Positions 51,714-56,593 of a stretch of DNA of 56,593 nucleotides are shown here, piece after piece; the first letter of the stretch is position 1, and each line of letters opens with the position of its first letter. Both the position numbers and the translations under genes were made by a program. The notes below the pieces were generated by a model. The model was not told where the DNA came from. It made no database searches and saw nothing but the letters and a program-made list of their open reading frames with translations. The stretch covers positions 1 through 56,593 of the forward strand of contig JAJCJC010000017.1 of NCBI GenBank assembly GCA_020555605.1. Direction: 5' to 3'. This DNA is from a bacterium 210917-SL.2.15. GTDB lineage: Bacteria > Bacillota > Clostridia > Oscillospirales > Oscillospiraceae.

Positions 51714-53482
51714 TAATCCGCTTCGACCTCGCCCATATCATAGAGGTCGAATGTGTCATCAGGCTTGACTACCAGCTTGTGCTGCCGATACTTCTCGATG
51801 TCAAAGGCGTTCCGCTTGTCGTAGTCGGAGAGCTGCCGGTACTTTGGATGCTTCGTAATGTCGTATTTGTTACTGAGAAAAGGTCTCACGCCTCGAAGCT
51901 GCAAAATACACTTGGCTCCGTCCATGACGGCGATCTCATCCTGAGACATCAGTTCTTTGCCGGTTTTCTGGTAATTCAAGCCGTAGGAGTTGTTGCTGGA
52001 ACGGGTTTCTGAGGTGTTGTAAAGGTCGATTGTCTCCTTGCCCAGCACCTCGCTGATTTCCTTGAGGGTCGATTTCTCCTTGCCGCCAAGGAAAAGTGTG
52101 CAGTCACAGTTGCCCGTGATGGTGTCCGCCGCATCCTTGTAGATGGTCTTGAGCTGAGACTGGGACTGCAAGATGATTGACGCCGAGATTTCCCGGCTTC
52201 GGATGGTGGCGATGAGCTTATCAAACTTCGGGATTTGACCGATGTTCGCAAACTCATCCAGCAGACAGCGCACATGAACGGGAAGCCGACCGTTGTAAAC
52301 GTCATCTGCTTTATCGCACAAAAGGTTGAAGAGCTGGGAATACATGATTGCCACGACGAAATTGAAGGTGTCATCGGTATCGGAAATGATGACGAACAGC
52401 GCCGTCTTCCGGTCTCCGATGGTGTCCAGCTCCATCTCATCGTAGCTCATCAGCTCCCGCAGCTCTGCAATGTCGAAGGGCGCAAGCCTTGCACCGCAGG
52501 AAATCAAAATCGACTTAGCGGTTTTGCCCGCCGCCAGCTTGTATTTGCGGTATTGCTTGACCGCAAAGTGGTCAGGGTCGCGGGCTTCCAGCTCATCGAA
52601 CATGACATCCACAGGGTTCTTGAAGGTCTCATCGTCCTCTCTGGCTTCCGAGGCATTGATCATTTCGAGCAGGGTAGTAAAGTTTTTCTCGTGATCGGGT
52701 GCCTCATACCAGATGTAGCCGATGAGAGCTGTGTAGTAGAGCTTTTCCGCCTTGACCCAGAAATCTTCGCCGGACTTATCGCCGTCTCCCTTCGTGTTGA
52801 CGATGATCGTATTGACCAGCTTGAGGATGTCCTTCTCGCTGCGGATGTAGCTGAACGGGTTGTAGTGCATGGATTTCCGGAAATTGATGGTGTTCAGCGA
52901 CTTGATGACATAGCCGCCCTTTTCGAGCATCTTGCCGCACTCCACCAGTACCGTACCCTTCGGGTCAGTCACAACATAGCTGCTGTGCATCTGCATCAGG
53001 TTCGGCTTCACGAAAAAGCGTGTCTTACCTGAGCCGGAACCGCCGATGACAAGGATATTTTTGTTGCGGGCGTATTTCGGCTGCTTCGGGCGGCTGTTCA
53101 TGGTCAGGAACTCCGTCTGCGTCAGAATGACGTTGTTGGAGAACTCCGGGTCCATGTACGGCTTGATGTCCTCCGGCTTGCCCCAGCGGGCAGATCCGTA
53201 TTCTTCGCCCTGCCGTAACTTCTTGCGATTCTTGCCTTTGACGTAGACCGCCAACTTGAGCAGCACACCGGCAATCAGACCGATGAGCAGATCGACGGGC
53301 TGAAAGCTGGGCAGCGGATTTACGAAGGCTGTGCCGAACACGGCAAAACCGTTTGTCAGCTTGTCGATGAACGCTGCGCCGGGTGCGAGACGAAATACGG
53401 CGGCAATCTTATCCGCAAAATAGAAGGCGAAGACATACGGAAGGTTCAGAAGAATGAGTTTCTTCACATCGGGTTTGTTCAC
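51713..53482 (-). CDS. virD4: VirD4-like coupling protein
   Basis: The 589-residue coupling protein brings the relaxase-DNA complex to the channel. It has two N-terminal membrane segments (about 10-35 and 60-82), Walker A GGSGSGKT (about 146-153), the DPKGT block and Walker B-type LLDEFANIG. The start is GTG, overlapping pcfB by 4 bp (GTGA). It would work with PcfB as PcfC does in enterococcal plasmids. Confidence 0.94.
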   Translation of the reverse strand: MNKPDVKKLILLNLPYVFAFYFADKIAAVFRLAPGAAFIDKLTNGFAVFGTAFVNPLPSFQPVDLLIGLIAGVLLKLAVYVKGKNRKKLRQGEEYGSARWGKPEDIKPYMDPEFSNNVILTQTEFLTMNSRPKQPKYARNKNILVIGGSGSGKTRFFVKPNLMQMHSSYVVTDPKGTVLVECGKMLEKGGYVIKSLNTINFRKSMHYNPFSYIRSEKDILKLVNTIIVNTKGDGDKSGEDFWVKAEKLYYTALIGYIWYEAPDHEKNFTTLLEMINASEAREDDETFKNPVDVMFDELEARDPDHFAVKQYRKYKLAAGKTAKSILISCGARLAPFDIAELRELMSYDEMELDTIGDRKTALFVIISDTDDTFNFVVAIMYSQLFNLLCDKADDVYNGRLPVHVRCLLDEFANIGQIPKFDKLIATIRSREISASIILQSQSQLKTIYKDAADTITGNCDCTLFLGGKEKSTLKEISEVLGKETIDLYNTSETRSSNNSYGLNYQKTGKELMSQDEIAVMDGAKCILQLRGVRPFLSNKYDITKHPKYRQLSDYDKRNAFDIEKYRQHKLVVKPDDTFDLYDMGEVEAD

Positions 53483-53970
53483 AGCTCCACACCCCGATCC
53501 TTGGTCTTGACCTTGACTTTCTCCTTGTGCTGCGCCTTACTCTGAGCTTTCTCCTGATCCAGCTTGTGCCGGATGGACGGCTGTTCCTTCTGCTTGACTG
53601 TCTTGGCGGAGAACTCCTTGAAGGCGGCGGTCATAACATCAACGTCCCGTCCCTTGAAGAAGACAAGATAGCTGGGCGGCTCAACGGAAACGTCCTTCTT
53701 GAGCGCAAAGTCCAGACCGTATTTGCTGGCAGTCCGCTCAAAGGACTTGATGTTGCCATCCGTCACTTCGATGTTGGAGATAGCGGCGTTCTGGCTCATC
53801 AGATGCTTGATGGACTGCTTGCCGCGATAGGCTTTGGGCTGCTGCATCTGCTTCTGTGCCTTCTCAATTTCCTGAACGAACTTGTCCAGCGCCTTTTTCA
53901 GCACCTCGGCAGAGATTTTGCCGCCCTTGATCATGATTGCAACAACTTTGGTGTTGACTTCATCCTGCAT
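53479..53970 (-). CDS. pcfB: PcfB-family (DUF3801) relaxosome protein
   Basis: The 163-residue protein has the DUF3801 pattern (GGKISAEVLKKALDKFVQEI, KGKQSIKHLM-like block, then YLVFFKGRDVDVMTAAFKEF). PcfB of pCF10 links the relaxosome to the coupling protein. The tail SIRHKLDQEKAQSK and TKDRGVEL resembles that of three proteins at the other end of the operon. AAGGAGG is 9 nt before the ATG. The gap 53971-54098 before it holds only a possible 11-codon leader (ATG 54057, with GGAGG). Confidence 0.88.
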   Translation of the reverse strand: MQDEVNTKVVAIMIKGGKISAEVLKKALDKFVQEIEKAQKQMQQPKAYRGKQSIKHLMSQNAAISNIEVTDGNIKSFERTASKYGLDFALKKDVSVEPPSYLVFFKGRDVDVMTAAFKEFSAKTVKQKEQPSIRHKLDQEKAQSKAQHKEKVKVKTKDRGVEL

Positions 53971-54098
53971 TGCAGTGATACCTCCTTTCCTTGAAATGAT
54001 TGAGGGAATGCTGCCTCAGCTAAGGCGGCACAATCCGGCGACAGATGATTTTCATTTACACTGTCCTCCTTTCCGAGCATTGCTCACGATGGTATTCA

Positions 54099-54995
54099 TT
54101 AAAGAGTGTCTTCGCAAAGGCTATAATCGTAGGTCTTCGGCTTCTTTGACCCTGCCGATCTGTCCTGCCCGTAGAAATCATGATTGACGAGCGCGGAGTA
54201 GTAATTGTCTATCGTCAGAGAGGCGTTATACAGAGCGGTCAACAGGTACGCCCGGATATTACGGATGTCTGACGGGTTCTTGTTCATTGCTTCCAGAACG
54301 TACTCTATGTGGCTGCTATTCAGCTTGAGAAAGCGGGACTTAACCACTTGCTGCGGCATATCCTCGCCATTGATACGGATGGTCGGAGCGGTAGAGCAGA
54401 CGGCATCCAGCATGATGTCCATGATCTCCCGGAAGCGGTCTTTATCGAACTTCGGATCCTGACAGAGAATGTTGTAGTCAAGATTCTCTTTGATAATCTC
54501 TTCATACTCGCTTCGCTCATCCATCCTGTCCATCACATCAAGATTGATGGATTGATAGTTCTTTGAGAGAGTATTTCTTTCTTGTGTAATTACTTGGATA
54601 GTATTTCTTTGTGCGGGATTTTCCCTATGGGGATTCTCCACGTCTGGATTCTCCACATCGGGATTTTCCCTGTGTGGATTATCCCTGTGTGGCAAACCGG
54701 CTTGCGGCATCTCATAGATGTCGAACTCCGTGCTGACCATTCTGCCCTTATCATCTCTGCCACGGTGACGGACAAGGTAGCCGTTTTCCTCAAGCTCCTT
54801 GAGTGCCGAAAGTATGGCGTCGGGACCTTCCTTGCAGAGTGCTGCAAGACCACGGGTGGAGAACTGCCAGCCGTCGTTGAAGGACAGCATCTTTGAGAGA
54901 AGACCGACTGCTTTGAGGGAGAGGTTCTTATCTCTCAGGTGGGTATTGCCCATGACCGTGAAGTCACGGGTTTTATTGACGCGATAGACTGACAC
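54099..54995 (-). CDS. Replication initiator-like protein (winged helix plus DUF6017)
   Basis: The 298-residue protein starts with a winged-helix replication-initiator/replisome-organizer domain (residues 1-90: TVMGNTHLRDKNLSLKAVGLLSKML), then a linker of five NP-ending pentapeptides (103-127), and a DUF6017 domain (about 150-290, NILCQDPKFDKDRFREIMDI). Such proteins start replication of mobile elements. I chose GTG 54995, since AGGGTG lies about 5 nt before it and the conserved part begins there; the frame is open to 55043. Confidence 0.8.
   Translation of the reverse strand: MSVYRVNKTRDFTVMGNTHLRDKNLSLKAVGLLSKMLSFNDGWQFSTRGLAALCKEGPDAILSALKELEENGYLVRHRGRDDKGRMVSTEFDIYEMPQAGLPHRDNPHRENPDVENPDVENPHRENPAQRNTIQVITQERNTLSKNYQSINLDVMDRMDERSEYEEIIKENLDYNILCQDPKFDKDRFREIMDIMLDAVCSTAPTIRINGEDMPQQVVKSRFLKLNSSHIEYVLEAMNKNPSDIRNIRAYLLTALYNASLTIDNYYSALVNHDFYGQDRSAGSKKPKTYDYSLCEDTL
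54615..54689 (-). repeat. Five pentapeptide-coding tandem repeats
   Basis: Five 15-bp units encode HRDNP, HRENP, DVENP, DVENP and HRENP in the linker of the replication initiator. They could be iteron-like binding sites (an origin inside the gene, as in many phages and plasmids) as well as a flexible linker. Confidence 0.7.
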
Positions 54996-54999
54996 ATGA

Positions 55000-55761
55000 T
55001 CACCCTGCCATTTCCGTAGATACTTCAACGCCGCAGATTCCAAAGTAGCGGATGCGGATGACGTTCTTGCCCTTCGGGGTGAAGTAGGTCTGAGAGCCGG
55101 TATAGCGGAAGGTCACGAAATCCCGGACGATGAAGAGTCCTTCGTTGCTCTTCTTGTTGTAGGGAAGAAGCTGACCGGAGGGAGAGCGGAACAGATACCC
55201 TTCGTTAAGCAGGAATTTGACGAACTTGCGCTCCGGGATTTTCAGTTCCTTCGCCGTGGTGCGAATGTTGGTGCAGTCATCTGGATTGACGAAGACGTCA
55301 AAGTAATCGGCTTTCGGTCTTGCGATGCCCAGCTCCGCTTCAAGGGCATTGGCGCGATTCGTTTCCTTGAGCAAGGTCTGCGCAAGCTCTATGATGACCG
55401 CCGGTTCCTTCTGAATGCGGTCCAGCAGGGATTCCGTCATGTAGCAGCCGGTCTTGCGGATCATGGGAACAACCTCATCGAACAGCCAGTGTTCAAATCT
55501 TTCCGCCGAGGGGAGTTTGCTATGGACAATTAGCCTGTAAACATCACCCTCCGTAATGTAGGAAAGGGACTGCGTACCGCCGCTCGTAAGGGTGTCCCGT
55601 TTTAGGACACCCTTGCAATGGTCAATAATTGCCTTGCCGGGTCTGGCATATCCCAATGCTCTTGCAACATCTGAGCCGCAGAACAGAAGTGTTTCTCCGT
55701 CGAGGATCGTCCTCACCTCACCGAACTGTTCATTCTTGAAGACTTCGATTTTGTTATCCAT
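55000..55761 (-). CDS. BRO/Ant-type antirepressor
   Basis: The 253-residue protein has an N-terminal BRO-N domain (FGEVRTILDGETLLFCGSDV, then ARALGYARPGKAIIDHCKG, SYITEGDVYRLIVHSKLPSA) and a C-terminal KilAC-like part (TTAKELKIPERKFVKFLLNE). Such proteins act as phage antirepressors or regulators. ATG 55761 has GGAAAGGA upstream; the frame is open to 55938. It is encoded just before the replication initiator and could control the operon. Confidence 0.85.
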   Translation of the reverse strand: MDNKIEVFKNEQFGEVRTILDGETLLFCGSDVARALGYARPGKAIIDHCKGVLKRDTLTSGGTQSLSYITEGDVYRLIVHSKLPSAERFEHWLFDEVVPMIRKTGCYMTESLLDRIQKEPAVIIELAQTLLKETNRANALEAELGIARPKADYFDVFVNPDDCTNIRTTAKELKIPERKFVKFLLNEGYLFRSPSGQLLPYNKKSNEGLFIVRDFVTFRYTGSQTYFTPKGKNVIRIRYFGICGVEVSTEMAG

Positions 55762-56002
55762 GACAGGTTTCCTTTCCGGCATCAGATGTGCCACTTTGAT
55801 TTTTGAGTGTAGAAACGGGATTGCAGCAGTAGGGACACTCCGCAAACACGCAGGACTGATATTTCCAGTGAGGACGGTGAAAGCGGCAGCTTCGGCACTC
55901 AGGGAGAATGCCATCCGCGCCGCTGTCAAAATGCTCAAAGCCGGGTGTGGTCTGCATCAGCAATTCCAGTGCTTGCAGATCACCGGCTGTCATGCGTTTC
56001 AT
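55754..56002 (-). CDS. Small cysteine-rich protein
   Basis: The 82-residue protein contains CRSC, then SC, and CPYCC, a likely zinc site (about residues 36-60). ATG 56002 has AAGGAG upstream. It overlaps the antirepressor gene by 8 bp. I recall similar small proteins in clostridial ICEs but no function. Confidence 0.65.
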   Translation of the reverse strand: MKRMTAGDLQALELLMQTTPGFEHFDSGADGILPECRSCRFHRPHWKYQSCVFAECPYCCNPVSTLKNQSGTSDAGKETCHG

Positions 56003-56060
56003 GCTTAAAAACTCCTTTCCTTCGCCGCATCGCCAGCAAATATTCCGGCTTTTGGGCAAC

Positions 56061-56113
56061 AAAAAAAGAGGGTTTGCTTCTTACTCCAAATTGGAGAAGA
56101 AACAAACCCTCTT
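56061..56113 (-). terminator. Intrinsic terminator early in the conjugation operon
   Basis: AAGAGGGTTTG (56066-56076) and CAAACCCTCTT (56103-56113) pair, extended by TTCT/AGAA and CTCCA/TGGAG inside. On the minus strand seven T follow. It lies between the DUF6050-like gene and the rest of the operon, so it may act as an attenuator. Confidence 0.85.
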
Positions 56114-56128
56114 CGTTTACGATGTAGT

Positions 56129-56437
56129 TCAGATGATTTCTCGGATGGTATGAATGACACCGAGCAGCAGCCCGATGAAAAAGGCAAGTCCTCCGATAAG
56201 ACCGCCTATGATTAAGTTCAATGCGAAGATGCCGACTGAGCCGGAAATACCGTAGCCGCTGGGAACGAGCCAGAGGCACATCCTCCGGATGCCAAATGGC
56301 AAGCCGACGCAGATCCACATAAGGAAGTAGTCACATACGCCGTCAGGCATATAGATCGGCTTGAGAAATGACGCGAGGCAGAACGCAAGCGCGATTGGAA
56401 GCAGAACCTCCTTCAAGAAGACTTTGATAGCACCCAC
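56129..56437 (-). CDS. Small membrane protein (DUF6050-like)
   Basis: The 102-residue protein has about three membrane segments (VLLPIALAFCLASFL, FLMWICVGLPFGI and LIIGGLIGGLAFFIGLLLGVI). I recall it as DUF6050, found at the start of clostridial conjugation operons. The start is GTG, with AGGAGG 5 nt upstream. The hairpin GCCGGA-GTGTG (56452-56480) lies just before this site and could affect its translation. Confidence 0.7.
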   Translation of the reverse strand: MGAIKVFLKEVLLPIALAFCLASFLKPIYMPDGVCDYFLMWICVGLPFGIRRMCLWLVPSGYGISGSVGIFALNLIIGGLIGGLAFFIGLLLGVIHTIREII

Positions 56438-56451
56438 TATATCCTCCTTCT

Positions 56452-56480
56452 GCCGGAAGTGTGCAGCGGCACACTCCGGC
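56452..56480 (-). other. Hairpin ahead of the DUF6050-like gene
   Basis: GCCGGA-a-GTGTG and CACAC-t-CCGGC pair with a 6-nt loop, just before the ribosome-binding site of the first gene. It has no T-run and so looks like a translation or stability element. Confidence 0.5.
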
Positions 56481-56486
56481 TTGCTT

Positions 56487-56593
56487 GATTATTGTGAAAG
56501 TCCTTTGTTTTCGGTCAAAAAAAGAAGGGACTAAGCCAGAATGCCTTGGTTTTCAAGGTCTTTCTGATTTAGTCCTATTATCGCACAATAATC
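56487..56593 (-). repeat. Right copy of the leader/terminator cassette
   Basis: On the minus strand a hairpin (56528-56575: GGACTAA, AGAA and CCTTG arms pairing back) is followed by CTTCTTTTTTTGACCGA (56511-56527), a clear intrinsic terminator shape. Perfect 10-bp arms GATTATTGTG (56487-56496) and CACAATAATC (56584-56593) enclose it. The operon promoter is probably just beyond the window edge, so this would act as an attenuator in the leader. Blocks match the left copy at 5476-5609. Confidence 0.7.

Noticed and set aside
54615..54689. CRISPR-like array
   Set aside because: The units are contiguous 15-bp codon repeats without spacers, inside an open reading frame.
18..56534. GGGACTAA at 18-25 and 56527-56534 as direct repeats marking the element ends
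   Set aside because: The match is only 8 bases, the flanks differ, and the right copy is part of a terminator stem. It is too weak to call attL/attR.

Overview
The window is one large integrative and conjugative element (ICE) of the Tn1549-like type found in gut Clostridia (Oscillospiraceae/Ruminococcaceae-like hosts). The basis is a GC-balanced sequence with strong AGGAGG ribosome-binding sites, many GTG/TTG starts, and a gene set typical of Firmicute ICEs: large serine recombinases, MobC/MobA, VirD4, PcfB, Maff2, VirB6, PrgI, VirB4, an NlpC/P60 hydrolase, DUF4315, DUF4366, TopB, ArdC-like and ArdA-like proteins, and TTRAP. No rRNA, tRNA or CRISPR array was seen. No coding sequence is cut by a window edge. 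The exact element ends (att sites) could not be fixed.

Layout. (1) 44-5905, minus strand: an integration/excision operon of three full-length serine recombinases plus one small resolvase-domain protein lacking the nucleophilic serine, preceded by a short conserved gene and a long structured leader. (2) 6373-8514: a minus-strand regulatory operon (small protein, ImmA/IrrE-type metallopeptidase, zinc-ribbon protein, sigma-70-like factor) diverging from an XRE repressor gene at a promoter flanked by nested inverted repeats. (3) 8605-23784, plus strand: about 15 kb of tightly packed cargo. It includes two more HExxH proteins, SEC-C and UPF0158 proteins, a flavodoxin, an AT-rich islet (about 14150-16430), a macro-domain protein, a Y-family polymerase with a YolD-like partner, a ClbS/DfsB-like protein, and vWA and SIMPL proteins. 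(4) 23806-25675: candidate oriT, MobC and a MOBP relaxase. (5) 25779-30347: a self-contained cassette with its own promoter and terminator (XRE regulator, NYN-domain protein, DinG/XPD-like helicase, unknown protein). (6) 30567-31671: a SLOG protein and an XRE regulator. (7) 56593 down to 31767, minus strand: the conjugation operon, running from a right-end leader with a terminator-like hairpin, through an antirepressor-like protein, a replication initiator, PcfB/VirD4, two Maff2 genes, VirB6, methyltransferases, PrgI, VirB4, the NlpC/P60 protein, TopB and a PP-loop protein, to ArdC-like, MutS-I-like, TTRAP and ArdA-like proteins. An IS110-family element sits between VirD4 and Maff2.

How the genes may work together (inference). 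The XRE/ImmA pairs and the sigma-like factor probably control induction. Recombinases excise the circle, MobC/MobA nick oriT, PcfB and VirD4 dock the complex, and the VirB-like channel exports it. TopB, the replication initiator and the anti-restriction set (ArdA, ArdC, two methyltransferases) help replication and establishment. The signals most worth a second look are a shared C-terminal tail on four otherwise unrelated conjugation-operon proteins, the NYN-helicase cassette, a two-block motif present in inverted orientation on both sides of the cargo, and a related leader/terminator cassette at the two ends of the element body.
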